DNA of 64,000 bases from Acetobacteraceae bacterium (GCA_031291725.1 JARLIM010000015.1:124001-188000), one strand, 5' to 3'. Positions 47,243-56,158 are shown, counted from the first letter of the stretch. Program-made: numbers and translations. Notes: generated by a model from the sequence alone, not told the origin.

Positions 47243-48472
47243 ATGCGCCGGACCGGATTGCCGCAATCGGCAGCACGTACAGCCATTGTGATCGGCGGCT
47301 CGATCGGCGGTCTGATAGCGGGCTTGCTGCTGCGCCGTGCGGGATGGCAGGTGTCGATCTACGAGCGCTCTCCGGTGAAATTGGCCGGGCGCGGTGCGGG
47401 CATCGTCACGCATCGGGAATTGTGGGATTGCCTGTTCGCCGCCGGAATCGACCCATCGATGGAAGATGGCGTTCTGGTGGACGAGAGGGTCTGCCTGGAT
47501 ATCGAGGGCCACGAGATCGAGCGCGTGGCGTTTCCGCAGATCATGCAATCCTGGGACCGGCTGTTCGGTCTGGTGCGCGAGCCTTGGGGCGAGGCGGATT
47601 ACCATATGGGCCGCGAATTGGTGGGCATTGCGCAATCCGATTCGAGCGTGACGGCCCAATTTGCCGATGGCAGCACGGCCAGCGCCGATCTTCTGGTGGG
47701 TGCTGACGGTTTCCGCTCCACGGTGCGGCAGTTGGTGGCACCGCAAATTCAGCCAATCTATGCCGGCTATGTCTGTTGGCGCGGCATGGTGGAGGAGGCC
47801 GAGCTGCCGCCGAAAGCGCATGATGCGTTGTTCCACCTGTTCGGTATGTGCCTGCCGAAGGGCGAGCAGATGGTGGTCTATCCCGTCACCGGAGAGGGGG
47901 CGGATACGCGGCCAGGGCATCGGCGCGGCAATTTCGTCTGGTATCGCCCGGTGGAAGCCGAGCGTGATTTGCCCGATCTGCTCACCGATGATGCGGGGCA
48001 TACGCATACGCTGTCCATCCCACCGCCGTTGATCCGGGCCGACCACATCGCCCGGTTGCGGGTGGATGCGCAGCGCCTGTTGGCACCGCAATTCGCCGCC
48101 TGGGTGGAGGCGACGAAGGCTCCATTCCTGCAACCGATTTACGACTTCGAATCCGAGCGGCTGGGTTTTGGGCGGGTGGTGCTGGTGGGAGATGCGGCGT
48201 TCCAGGCACGGCCACATATCGGTGCGGGTGTCACCAAGGCTGGGCAGGATGCGATTGCGTTGGCCGATGCGTTGGCCCGGCATGACAGCATTGGTGCGGC
48301 TTTGGCGGCCTATGAGGCCGAGCGCGTGCCGGAGGGCAAGCGGATCGTGCGCCGCGCGCGCTATCTGGGTGCCTCGATCACCGCCGCCTTGCCGCGGGAG
48401 CATGTGTTGACGCCAGATATCGATCATTCGGCACGGGCAGTACTGGAGGAGACGGCAACGCTGGTATTCTGA
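47243..48472 (+). CDS. FAD-dependent aromatic-ring monooxygenase family protein
   Basis: 409 residues. Group A flavoprotein monooxygenase: N-terminal AIVIGGSIGGLIAGLLLRRAGWQVSIYERS (G-x-G-x-x-G), the middle SADLLVGADGFRSTVRQ (D-G motif) and the C-terminal GRVVLVGDAAFQARPHIGAGVTKAGQDAIALADAL (G-D-A motif). The ring hydroxylated is unknown; it resembles 2,6-dihydroxypyridine hydroxylases in layout. ATG 47243 has AGGGAGA upstream. It stands alone, diverging from flgB. Confidence 0.87.
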   Translation: MRRTGLPQSAARTAIVIGGSIGGLIAGLLLRRAGWQVSIYERSPVKLAGRGAGIVTHRELWDCLFAAGIDPSMEDGVLVDERVCLDIEGHEIERVAFPQIMQSWDRLFGLVREPWGEADYHMGRELVGIAQSDSSVTAQFADGSTASADLLVGADGFRSTVRQLVAPQIQPIYAGYVCWRGMVEEAELPPKAHDALFHLFGMCLPKGEQMVVYPVTGEGADTRPGHRRGNFVWYRPVEAERDLPDLLTDDAGHTHTLSIPPPLIRADHIARLRVDAQRLLAPQFAAWVEATKAPFLQPIYDFESERLGFGRVVLVGDAAFQARPHIGAGVTKAGQDAIALADALARHDSIGAALAAYEAERVPEGKRIVRRARYLGASITAALPREHVLTPDIDHSARAVLEETATLVF

Positions 48473-48572
48473 ACTGACGGCACGTGCGGGTGCGCATTGT
48501 CATCGTCTTGAGATCGACAGCATGCTGGGCATGGCTAGGCTCACGCGGCCATAGGCGGTGGAGAGCTTTGCA

Positions 48573-49103
48573 ATGCGCAAATTCGTTTTGATGATGGTTC
48601 TGATGATGTCCACAGTGACAGCCGCCTCCGCTGAAGCGCCACGCAAATTGCTGTTTGTCGATACCGGCAACACCGGTCGCAGTGTGACGGCCGAGGCTCT
48701 GGCCAATGCAGATATTGCCAAGGGCAAGCTAAACATTCGCACCATTTCGCGTGCGGTGGATAAGAACCCGTTCGAAATTCACCCGGAAGCCAATGTCGTC
48801 ACTCTGCTCAAACAGCGTGGTCTGGACGTCTCGGCGCATCTGGCCGCCCAGATCGATGCCCAGGATGTCAGCCACGCCGATCTGATCTTAACCATGACGG
48901 CCAAGCACAAGGCCAAAGTGCTGGAACGCTTCCCGCAGGCGCAGGGCAAGGTGTTCACCTTGTCCGAATACGCCACCGGCACCGACACCGAAGTACCAGA
49001 TGCCTTTGGCAAGCCGATGGATGTCTATGTGGCAATGCTCAAGCAGGTCGATAGCTATGTGGCGCAAGCGTTGAAGAAAATAGCCGCGCCGTCAGGTTTT
49101 TAA
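48573..49103 (+). CDS. Exported low-molecular-weight phosphotyrosine-phosphatase-like protein lacking the catalytic Cys
   Basis: 176 residues. The N-terminal 22 are a signal peptide (LMMVLMMSTVTAASAEA), unusual for this cytoplasmic family. The fold is recognisable: LLFVDTGNTGRSVTAEALAN matches the P-loop V-C-x-G-N-x-C-R-S of LMW-PTPs, and VPDAFGKPMDVYVAML matches the C-terminal general-acid loop. However, the nucleophile position is Asp (D30) and the second Cys is Gly (G35), while Arg36 and the loop Asp (143) remain. It cannot use the normal phosphocysteine mechanism. It may be a ligand-binding or inactive relative. It stands alone and its stop overlaps the livF stop of the convergent unit. 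Confidence 0.83.
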   Translation: MRKFVLMMVLMMSTVTAASAEAPRKLLFVDTGNTGRSVTAEALANADIAKGKLNIRTISRAVDKNPFEIHPEANVVTLLKQRGLDVSAHLAAQIDAQDVSHADLILTMTAKHKAKVLERFPQAQGKVFTLSEYATGTDTEVPDAFGKPMDVYVAMLKQVDSYVAQALKKIAAPSGF

Positions 49104-49804
49104 ATCGCCAAATATTTCTCACGCACATCGCCGGCCGCATGCAGAGCCTGTGCGTCGCCGGACCAGACGATTTCGCCTTTCTCCACCACGAAATGATGGT
49201 CGGCGAAACCCGGCTGTGCATCCACTTCCTTGTCGATGACGATCTGCGCCAGCCCTTCCTCACGCAGGCGACGCAGGGTGCGCCAGATGTCTTGGCGGAT
49301 CACCGGCGCGAGGCCTTCGGTGGCCTCGTCGAGGATCAACAGGCGCGGATTGGTCATCAGCGCGCGGCCAATGGCGAGCATTTGCTGTTCGCCGCCGGAG
49401 AGTTGGTTGCCGCCATTGCTCAGCCGCTCGCCCAGGCGCGGGAAGAAGCCGAGCACGCGCTCCAAATTCCATGGCTTGGCAATATCGGCGCGCTTGATGG
49501 CGGCCATTTCCAGGTTTTCCCGCACCGTCAGGTTCGGGAAAATATGCCGCCCCTCCGGCACCAGCCCGATGCCGAGTTGCGCGATGCGGTGCGGCTTCCA
49601 GTTGGTGATGTCCTCACCGGCAAAGCGGATGCGTCCGGCGCGGGCGGGCAGCAGGCCCATCAGGCTGCGAATGGTGGTGGTTTTGCCCATGCCGTTGCGG
49701 CCAAGCAGCGTGGTCACACCCTTCTCCGCCACCGAAAAGGACATGCCGAACAGCACCTCCGAGGCGTCGTAACCGGCGTGCAGGCTGGAGATTTCAAGCA
49801 GCAT
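49100..49804 (-). CDS. livF: LIV-type ABC transporter ATP-binding protein LivF (system 2)
   Basis: 234 residues. Walker A GRNGMGKTTTIRS, IGLVPEGRHIFPNLTVRENL, signature LSGGEQQMLAIGRAL, Walker B LLILDEATEGLAP; all typical of LivF. ATG 49804 has AGGG eight bases upstream; an in-frame ATG at 49822 would overlap livG. Last gene of the second LIV importer, whose upstream gene neighbours are aromatic-acid enzymes. Confidence 0.93.
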   Translation of the reverse strand: MLLEISSLHAGYDASEVLFGMSFSVAEKGVTTLLGRNGMGKTTTIRSLMGLLPARAGRIRFAGEDITNWKPHRIAQLGIGLVPEGRHIFPNLTVRENLEMAAIKRADIAKPWNLERVLGFFPRLGERLSNGGNQLSGGEQQMLAIGRALMTNPRLLILDEATEGLAPVIRQDIWRTLRRLREEGLAQIVIDKEVDAQPGFADHHFVVEKGEIVWSGDAQALHAAGDVREKYLAI

Positions 49805-49814
49805 TGCCGGTTCC

Positions 49815-50561
49815 CTATCCATGCCCGAGATAGGCGGCCTGCACCGCCGGGTTGGCGCGGATCTCCTCCACCGAGCCGGTGGCGATCAGCCGCCCCTGCA
49901 CCAGCACGCTGAGCCGGTCGGCGAGTGAGAACACCGCCTCCATATCATGCTCCACCAGCAGCATCGCGTAATCGGATTTCAGTTCGGCGAGCAGGCGCGT
50001 CATCCGGATGCCGTCCTGCTTGCCCATCCCGGCCATCGGCTCGTCGAGCAGCAGCAGCGCCGGGCGCATCGCCAGCGCCATCGCAAGCTCCAATTGGCGA
50101 CGCTCACCGTGCGAGAGCAAGCCTGCGAGCACATGCAGCCGATCCGCCAGACCGCAGCGCTCCAGCGCCTCGGCGGCTTCGGCGTTGAGCGGGCGGTCGG
50201 CACCGGCCTGTCGCCAGAAGCGGAAGGAATGCCCCTGTCGGGCTTGCACCGCGAGGCGGACATTCTCAAGGGCGGTGAAATCCGGCAGCACCGAGGTGAT
50301 CTGGAACGAGCGCGCCAGCCCCATCAGTGCGCGGCGATGCGAGGGCAGGGCGGTGATGTCCTGGCCGTGGAAGAATATCTGCCCGGAACTGGGCGGCAAC
50401 TCGCCCTGCAACTGCGCGATCAGCGTGGTTTTGCCCGCGCCATTCGGCCCAATCAGCGCGTGGGTTTCACCCGGCAGCACCGAGAGCGAGACATCGCCGG
50501 TGGCCACCAGACCGCCAAATCGGCGGATCAGATTGCGGGTTTCGAGCAAAGGCGCGCTCAT
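49815..50561 (-). CDS. livG: LIV-type ABC transporter ATP-binding protein LivG (system 2)
   Basis: 248 residues. Walker A GPNGAGKTTLIAQ, LARSFQITSVLPDFTALENV, signature LSHGERRQLELAMAL, Walker B LLLDEPMAGMGKQ and VEHDMEAVF. ATG overlaps the livM stop (ATGA). It forms the ATPase pair with the following livF. Confidence 0.93.
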   Translation of the reverse strand: MSAPLLETRNLIRRFGGLVATGDVSLSVLPGETHALIGPNGAGKTTLIAQLQGELPPSSGQIFFHGQDITALPSHRRALMGLARSFQITSVLPDFTALENVRLAVQARQGHSFRFWRQAGADRPLNAEAAEALERCGLADRLHVLAGLLSHGERRQLELAMALAMRPALLLLDEPMAGMGKQDGIRMTRLLAELKSDYAMLLVEHDMEAVFSLADRLSVLVQGRLIATGSVEEIRANPAVQAAYLGHG

Positions 50562-51559
50562 GATTGCACCCAGCGGCGGATTGCGCCGATCAACCCATCA
50601 TGCAGCCACACCGCCATGCCGATCACGATCAGCCCGAACGGCAGCTGCCACGCATTTGTCAGGCTCGACAGCCCGAGTTCCAACAGCAGAAACAAGGCCG
50701 CCCCCAGCACCGGCCCCCACACCGTGGTCAATCCGCCCAGCACGCACATCACCACCAAATCGCCCGAGCGCACCCAGGACATGTCGGCAGGCGAGATGAA
50801 TTGCTGGCCGCTGGCCATCAGCGCACCGGCCAGACCCGCGATGCCGCCAGACAGGGCAAAGGCGGTCAGACGGTAACGGGTGGGCGGAATGCCGAGCGCC
50901 TTCACCCGGCGCTCATTCTGTGCCGTCGCCCGCAGCACCATGCCGAACCGGCTGCCGACGAGGCGTTGCACCAGCACCATCACCACGGCAAGCGCTGCCA
51001 GCGAGACGTAGAAATAGACCAGGCGTTTGGAGGGATCGAGGCCGGCAAGGGAGAGGTCGCCCTGGATTTGCAGCCCGTCCTCTCCGCCATATTTCTGCAG
51101 CGCCACACCCAGATAATAGAGCATCTGGTTGAAGGCGAGCGTGATCATGATGAAATAGGCACCGTTGGTGCGCAGGCTCACCACCCCCATCAAAGCCGCC
51201 GCCCCGGCGCTGACCAGCACGGCCAGTGGCAAGGAGATCAACAGATTGCCGGTGCCTGCATAGGCGATCGGGCCAAGATGCAACGCCTCGCCGTTGAAAT
51301 CATGCCAGGCCAGAATGCCGATCACATAGCCGCCGACGCCGAACAGACCGGCATGCAGCAGGCTGACCATGCCGCCAAAGCCCAGCACGAGGTTCAAGCC
51401 CACGGCCGCGATGGCGAAGACCACCACGCGGCTGGCCACCTTGATGGCGAAGGGCTGGCCAACGGCTTCGGCAATCGGCGGCACCACCGCCAGCACTGCA
51501 AGCAGCAGCAGGATCGCGAACCAGTCGCGCCGGTTCGGAGTGGGAGCAAGATCAGCCAT
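50558..51559 (-). CDS. livM: LIV-type ABC transporter permease LivM (system 2)
   Basis: 333 residues, about ten hydrophobic segments. VVFAIAAVGLNLVLGFGGMVSLLHAGLFGVGGY is the LivM signature, and RATAQNERRVKALGI is the cytoplasmic coupling loop. Overlaps livH by 8 bp and livG by 4 bp. Confidence 0.92.
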   Translation of the reverse strand: MADLAPTPNRRDWFAILLLLAVLAVVPPIAEAVGQPFAIKVASRVVVFAIAAVGLNLVLGFGGMVSLLHAGLFGVGGYVIGILAWHDFNGEALHLGPIAYAGTGNLLISLPLAVLVSAGAAALMGVVSLRTNGAYFIMITLAFNQMLYYLGVALQKYGGEDGLQIQGDLSLAGLDPSKRLVYFYVSLAALAVVMVLVQRLVGSRFGMVLRATAQNERRVKALGIPPTRYRLTAFALSGGIAGLAGALMASGQQFISPADMSWVRSGDLVVMCVLGGLTTVWGPVLGAALFLLLELGLSSLTNAWQLPFGLIVIGMAVWLHDGLIGAIRRWVQS

Positions 51560-52424
51560 GAACCGGGAACAGCCCTTTCGGTTTCCACGCCAGAATCACC
51601 GCCATGGCGAGGAAAATCACCATGCTGCCCAAAGCGGGAGAGAGCAGCACGCGGCCAAATGTATCGATCAGCCCGATCATGATCGCCGCCACCAGCGCGC
51701 CGTTGATCGAGCCGATGCCGCCAATGACGGTCACGACAAGGGCGAGGATCAGCACCGGCTCTCCCATGCCCACCTGCACCGCCAGAATCGGGCCTGCCAT
51801 CAGACCGGCAAGACCTGCCAGGGCGGCACCGGCGGCAAACACACCGATGAACACCATCTCCACATTCACCCCAATGGCCGAGGCCATCGCGCGGTTGGAG
51901 GCACCGGCGCGCACCCACATGCCGATGCGGGTGCGCATGATCATCACATACAGCAGCAGCCCCACCACCAGCCCCACGCCCAGGATCACCAGCCGGAACA
52001 CCGGATAGTTCATGCCGGGGAACAACTCGATGGAGCCCGCCACCGCGTCTGGCAGGTTGAAGCGCATCGGCACCGCGCCCCAGATCAGTTGCGTCACCTG
52101 ATTGAACACCAGGATCAACCCGAAGGTGACGAGCACCTGATCCAGATGCGAGCGATGATAGAACCGCCGCAGCAGCGCCACTTCCAGCAGCGCGCCAATC
52201 GCCGCCGTCGCCACCACGGCCACCACGGCACCGAGCAGGAAACTGCCCGATTTATCCGCCACGGTGGCCGCGATGAACGCGCCGAGCATGTAGAGCGCCC
52301 CGTGAGCCAGGTTGATGAGGTTCATGATGCCGAAGACGAGCGTAAGCCCGGCCGACATCAGGAACAGCATCACGCCCAGTTGCACGCCATTGAGCGTCTG
52401 CTCCAGGAAGAGAGGCAGCGACAC
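51552..52424 (-). CDS. livH: LIV-type ABC transporter permease LivH (system 2)
   Basis: 290 residues. GVQLGVMLFLMSAGLTLVFGIMNLINLAHGALYMLGAF is the LivH signature. GTG 52424 lies 2 bp after the binding-protein stop codon; an ATG at 52454 is in frame but inside that gene. Forms the permease with livM. Confidence 0.9.
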   Translation of the reverse strand: MSLPLFLEQTLNGVQLGVMLFLMSAGLTLVFGIMNLINLAHGALYMLGAFIAATVADKSGSFLLGAVVAVVATAAIGALLEVALLRRFYHRSHLDQVLVTFGLILVFNQVTQLIWGAVPMRFNLPDAVAGSIELFPGMNYPVFRLVILGVGLVVGLLLYVMIMRTRIGMWVRAGASNRAMASAIGVNVEMVFIGVFAAGAALAGLAGLMAGPILAVQVGMGEPVLILALVVTVIGGIGSINGALVAAIMIGLIDTFGRVLLSPALGSMVIFLAMAVILAWKPKGLFPVHG

Positions 52425-52426
52425 GT

Positions 52427-53608
52427 TTAGTTCGAAGCCGCCGGCATGTGGCAATCCTGCACGTACGGGTCGGCCAGATCGGCGGCGATCAGTTCCTTCA
52501 TCGCCATCACCACCCGGCCCTTATCGTCCTTGACCGCTTCGGTGAGGTAGTAATCCTGGATCGGGTAATGGTTGGTGTTGAAGCGGAACTTGCCGCGCAC
52601 GCTGTCGAATTTCACCGTTTCCAGTGCCTTCTGGAACGCTGGTTTGTCCTCGATCTTGCCACCGATGCTCTTCAGCGCCGCATCGAGCATTCGCGCGGTG
52701 TCGTAGGCCTGTGCCGCATATGGGGCGGGCAGGCGGTGGTATTTGGCCTCGAAATCGGTGACGAATTTCTTGCTCGCCGCGTTGTCGTAATGCTCATTCC
52801 AGAACGCCGAGGCATAGGCCCCCAGCGCCGCATCGCCCATCGCGGGCAGCACGGTCTGATCGAAGGAGAAGGACGGTCCGAACAGCGGCACTTCGGTCTT
52901 CATCCCAGCCTGGGCGTATTGCTTGACGAAGTTGATGCCCAGGCCGCCTGGATAGAAGAAATACACCGCATCCGGCTTGGCCGCGCGGATTTGGGCGATT
53001 TCAGCGGCGTAATCGAGCTGGGTGAAGCCGGTATAGACCTCGCCCACCACATCGCCCTTGAAGCCCATTTTGAAGCCCGCCAGCGAATCCTTGCCCGCCG
53101 GATAGTTCGGCGCGAGCAGATAGACGCGCTTGATACCCTTGTTGGTCATATACATACCAATGGCTTCGGCCGGCACGTCGTTCTGGAACGAGGTGGAGAA
53201 GTAATGCGGGTTGCATGCTTTGCCCGCCTGCTGTGACTGGCCCGCATTGGGGGAGATGACGAACACGCCCGCATCCAGCGTCGGCTTGGCGATGGCCAGC
53301 ATCACGTTGGAGAAATTCACCCCGGTGATGATCTGCACATGGTCGCTTTCGACCATTTTATCGGCCAATTGGCGGCCCACATCGGGCTTGGCCTGATCGT
53401 CGGCCTGGATCACCTCCACCTTGCGCCCGCCCAGCGTGCCGCCGGTGGATTCAAGGCCGAGATTGAACCCGTCGAGCAATTCCTGGCCCAGCACGCCGCC
53501 GGGGCCGGAGAAGGTGGAGATAAAGCCAATCTTGATCGGCGCATCGGCAGCATTCGCCGCGACCACACATCCGGCTGCCATCGTGGCAGCAAGCAACAAA
53601 CGACGCAT
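52427..53608 (-). CDS. LIV-type ABC transporter substrate-binding protein (system 2, probable aromatic-acid binder)
   Basis: 393 residues. Signal peptide (RRLLLAATMAAGCVVAANA) then the Peripla_BP_6 fold: APIKIGFISTFSGPGGVLGQELLDGFNLG, VIQADDQAKPDVGRQLADKM, VYLLAPNYPAGKDSLAGFKM. ATG 53608 follows an excellent GGGAGGAA site. Because it lies downstream of gentisate dioxygenase and 3-hydroxybenzoate 6-hydroxylase, with related LIV-type systems elsewhere known to import aromatic acids, an aromatic carboxylate ligand is the best guess, not proven. Confidence 0.87.
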   Translation of the reverse strand: MRRLLLAATMAAGCVVAANAADAPIKIGFISTFSGPGGVLGQELLDGFNLGLESTGGTLGGRKVEVIQADDQAKPDVGRQLADKMVESDHVQIITGVNFSNVMLAIAKPTLDAGVFVISPNAGQSQQAGKACNPHYFSTSFQNDVPAEAIGMYMTNKGIKRVYLLAPNYPAGKDSLAGFKMGFKGDVVGEVYTGFTQLDYAAEIAQIRAAKPDAVYFFYPGGLGINFVKQYAQAGMKTEVPLFGPSFSFDQTVLPAMGDAALGAYASAFWNEHYDNAASKKFVTDFEAKYHRLPAPYAAQAYDTARMLDAALKSIGGKIEDKPAFQKALETVKFDSVRGKFRFNTNHYPIQDYYLTEAVKDDKGRVVMAMKELIAADLADPYVQDCHMPAASN

Positions 53609-53634
53609 TTTATTCCTCCCAGGCATAGGTGTTT

Positions 53635-53648
53635 TGCACTATAATGCA
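53635..53648. promoter_or_regulatory. Inverted repeat TGCACTATAATGCA upstream of the system-2 binding protein
   Basis: Arms TGCA/TGCA around CTATAA, 26 bp before the SBP start codon in the 147-bp gap after the monooxygenase gene. It could be an operator or overlap the -10 region of an internal promoter for the transporter genes. The rest of this gap shows nothing recognised. Confidence 0.35.
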
Positions 53649-53755
53649 CATTCAGCGACATCGTGTATAGCAGCTTTGCGACTCATACGCAGGTTCGGCA
53701 GCGTGGCGATCACGGGGGAGATGGGTATCGCGTGTGTCCCGACAGCGCGCCGAGG

Positions 53756-54958
53756 TCACCGCACCGCGCCCGCACCCTCCGCCAGTCCGGAGCCGCCATA
53801 AAGCCATTGCAAGCTGTCATAGTAATCATTGGGCGACATCGCCTGCATCATCGCATTGCGCAGCGCCGCGTGGCCGCTGGCCGGGTGATAGATGTGGTCG
53901 CCCACCAGACGCGACTGAATCTGAATCCGCGCCGTCCGCGCCGTCCGCTTGCCGCGATAGGCTTCGAACGCCGTCTCGATGTCGCCGGTGGTGTTCGCCA
54001 CCTCATGGCTCAGACACACCGCGTCTTCCATCGCCATGCAGGCGCCTTGCGCCATGTATTGCAGCGTGGGGTGGGCCGCATCGCCGAGCAGCACCACGCG
54101 GCCGTCGCGCCAATTCAGGATCGGATCGCGATCGCACAGCACCCATTTCTTCCAATCCGTGCCATGCGCGATGATCTTCTGCGCGCGCGGATGCACATGC
54201 TGGAAGCCCAGCATCACCTCCTCATGCGACACCGGCTGCCCTGCCACCGGCTCCGGCGCGTCATTGTGATAGGTGACGACGAGGTTGAACGTCTTCCAGC
54301 CGGAGAGCGGGTAATGCACGATGTGGCATTTCGGCCCGGCCCAAAGGGTTGCGGCGTTCCAGCGCAGATCTTCCGGCATCTGCTCGGTCGGGATCACCGA
54401 GCGATAGGTGGTGTGCCCCGTCACCCGCGCGGTGTCGCCCACCATCTGCGCGCGAATTTTCGACCACAGCCCATCTGCGCCCACCAGGGCGGCACCGGTC
54501 AGCGTCTCGCCTGATTTCAGCCGGGCGGTGACGGAGCTGCCATCCTGATCGTAGCCGATCACCTCGGTGGAGGCGCGCAGATCGATCAGATCGCTGGCCA
54601 TGGCGGCATTGAGGAACACCGAATAGAGATCGCCGCGATGCACCACCGCATAGGGATTGCCGAAGCGGGCGCGGAAGGGATCGTCGAGCGGGATTTTGGT
54701 GATCTCCTCCCCACTCATCGCATCCATCAGCCGCAGCGCGTCGATATAGACCGCCATTTTGCGGGCGGCATCGCCCACGCCGAGATAGTCGAAGGCATGG
54801 AAGGCGTTCGGCCCCAGTTGAATACCGGCACCGATTTCGCTGAACACCGCCGAGCGTTCCAGCACGATGCTGCGCACGCCCCGCTGCGCCAAGCCCACTG
54901 CCGCAGCCAGCCCACCGATGCCGCCCCCGGCGATGACGATCGGAAGAGAGCGGCTCAT
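53756..54958 (-). CDS. 3-hydroxybenzoate 6-hydroxylase-type FAD monooxygenase
   Basis: 400 residues. A group A flavin monooxygenase: IVIAGGGIGGLAAAVGLAQRGV at the N-terminus, FSEIGAGIQLGPNAFHAFDYLGV, ALVGADGLWSKIR and GRVVLLGDAAHPTLQYMAQGACMAMEDA. Sequence features (EIGAGIQLGPNA, QGACMAMEDA) fit the salicylate / 3-hydroxybenzoate 6-hydroxylase group. Being immediately downstream of gentisate dioxygenase (ATGA overlap), conversion of 3-hydroxybenzoate to gentisate with NADH and O2 is the likely reaction. Salicylate 5-hydroxylase-like action cannot be excluded. Confidence 0.85.
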   Translation of the reverse strand: MSRSLPIVIAGGGIGGLAAAVGLAQRGVRSIVLERSAVFSEIGAGIQLGPNAFHAFDYLGVGDAARKMAVYIDALRLMDAMSGEEITKIPLDDPFRARFGNPYAVVHRGDLYSVFLNAAMASDLIDLRASTEVIGYDQDGSSVTARLKSGETLTGAALVGADGLWSKIRAQMVGDTARVTGHTTYRSVIPTEQMPEDLRWNAATLWAGPKCHIVHYPLSGWKTFNLVVTYHNDAPEPVAGQPVSHEEVMLGFQHVHPRAQKIIAHGTDWKKWVLCDRDPILNWRDGRVVLLGDAAHPTLQYMAQGACMAMEDAVCLSHEVANTTGDIETAFEAYRGKRTARTARIQIQSRLVGDHIYHPASGHAALRNAMMQAMSPNDYYDSLQWLYGGSGLAEGAGAVR

Positions 54959-56001
54959 CGTGCGCGCTCTTCGTAATAGCCGAGCTTTTCCTGCAATGGC
55001 TGATCGTGCACGCGGATCAGGAAGGCAGGCTCGCTGCCGGTGTTGCGATGCTCGATCTCGGCAAACACCGGGGCGGAAAAGCTGTCCTTGCTCGTCCAGT
55101 CATGCCGCACGCCGTTGACCACGCTGCTGCCCTGGCCTGCGATGACGTGAAACAGCGCCGAGGCGGATTTCAGATCCGGGCGCAGAACCTCCCCCGGCCG
55201 CAGCATCATCGCGGTGAAGCCCAGCACATGCATGCAATGCCCGCCGGTCTCCGGGTTGATGTAATCGAGCTCGACCGCTTGGCCCTCATAATGCGGGGCC
55301 ATCCGGCGCAAGGCCGCCTCGGTGCGCGCCCAGGGATAGCGCATCTGCGGGAAGGCGGCGGGCGGTGGTGCGTTGCGGCGTCGCGGCGGGGCGAGACCGG
55401 CGGTGGCGTATTCGACCTCCGACGGGTCGGGCCGGTTGCGCGTGGCCTGCAATGGCGCTTCGACGGCGTAGGAGCCTTCGAGATACATGAACAGCGGCAA
55501 ATCCAGCGCATCAAGCCAGATCACCGGCGCGGTGCCGCTATGGCCGTGATCGTGCCAGCAGCCGGTGGGGGTGAGGATCAGATCGCCCGCCTGCATCGGC
55601 AGCTTCTCGCCATCGACCACCGTATAGGCGCCTTCGCCCTCCACCACGATGCGCGCGGCAGATGGGGTGTGCTTGTGGGCCGGGGCCGTCTCGCCCGGAT
55701 TGAGCAATTGCAGCCCGGCATAGATCGTCGATGTCGCCTGCATCGATGCAGGCCCGCGACCCGGATCGATCAGAAACAGCACGCGCCGCTCGGCCTTTTC
55801 CACCGGGGTGAGTTCCCCCGCCTGGATCACCAGCGGCCGGATGGTCTGATACGACCACAGATGCGTCCGCGTGACCGGCTTCGGCCCGCCATGCGGCAGC
55901 GCGTTGCGCATCTGCGGCCAGAGCGGGCCGACCGAGGCCGCCGCCATCGCATCACGATAATCCTGCGGCAATTCTTCGAGTGTGCCGAGCTGTGCTGACA
56001 T
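54955..56001 (-). CDS. Gentisate 1,2-dioxygenase
   Basis: 348 residues, a bicupin non-heme iron dioxygenase that opens gentisate to maleylpyruvate. The first cupin has PAHKHTPSAARIVVEGEGAYTVVDGEKLPMQAGDLILTPTGCWHDHGH (metal-binding H-x-H and later His), preceded by family motif LLNPGETAPAHKH; the second cupin (LRPGEVLRPDLKSASALFHVIAGQGSS) has lost its metal-binding histidines, as usual. ATG 56001 has GGGGAGG upstream. It is first in an operon with the monooxygenase; no maleylpyruvate isomerase or fumarylpyruvate hydrolase lies in the window. A perfect FNR-type box and a MarR-type dyad lie in its promoter region. Confidence 0.92.
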   Translation of the reverse strand: MSAQLGTLEELPQDYRDAMAAASVGPLWPQMRNALPHGGPKPVTRTHLWSYQTIRPLVIQAGELTPVEKAERRVLFLIDPGRGPASMQATSTIYAGLQLLNPGETAPAHKHTPSAARIVVEGEGAYTVVDGEKLPMQAGDLILTPTGCWHDHGHSGTAPVIWLDALDLPLFMYLEGSYAVEAPLQATRNRPDPSEVEYATAGLAPPRRRNAPPPAAFPQMRYPWARTEAALRRMAPHYEGQAVELDYINPETGGHCMHVLGFTAMMLRPGEVLRPDLKSASALFHVIAGQGSSVVNGVRHDWTSKDSFSAPVFAEIEHRNTGSEPAFLIRVHDQPLQEKLGYYEERAR

Positions 56002-56042
56002 TTGTGCCTCCCCTTGCGCCGGATTGTTCATCCGTCCTGTCA

Positions 56043-56056
56043 TTGATGTAGATCAA
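56043..56056. promoter_or_regulatory. FNR/FixK-type box (TTGAT-N4-ATCAA)
   Basis: TTGAT-GTAG-ATCAA, an exact anaerobox, 42 bp upstream of the gentisate dioxygenase start. If the transcription start lies just downstream, the site would overlap the promoter and might repress the O2-requiring pathway when oxygen is low; if further downstream, it might activate. No FNR/FixK gene is in the window. Confidence 0.6.
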
Positions 56057-56070
56057 ACATGACCTATTGC

Positions 56071-56087
56071 ATGCTTGTCAACAGCAT
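56071..56087. promoter_or_regulatory. MarR-type dyad ATGCT-N7-AGCAT in the divergent promoter region
   Basis: Five-base perfect arms separated by seven bases, between the gentisate dioxygenase gene and the divergent MarR-type regulator. A TTGACA hexamer (minus strand) lies within it. The size and position fit an operator for the adjacent MarR protein controlling both directions. Confidence 0.55.
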
Positions 56088-56158
56088 ACTTATCATATGA
56101 AACTCGGTTCGAAGTCCGCTGCGGGAATGATGGCGGCAGCAAGAATGGGGAAGATGCG

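Noticed and set aside
47222-48427. 401-codon minus-strand frame opposite the FAD monooxygenase
   Set aside because: The plus-strand gene has all three flavin motifs; the minus frame has none and would overlap the flgB promoter region.
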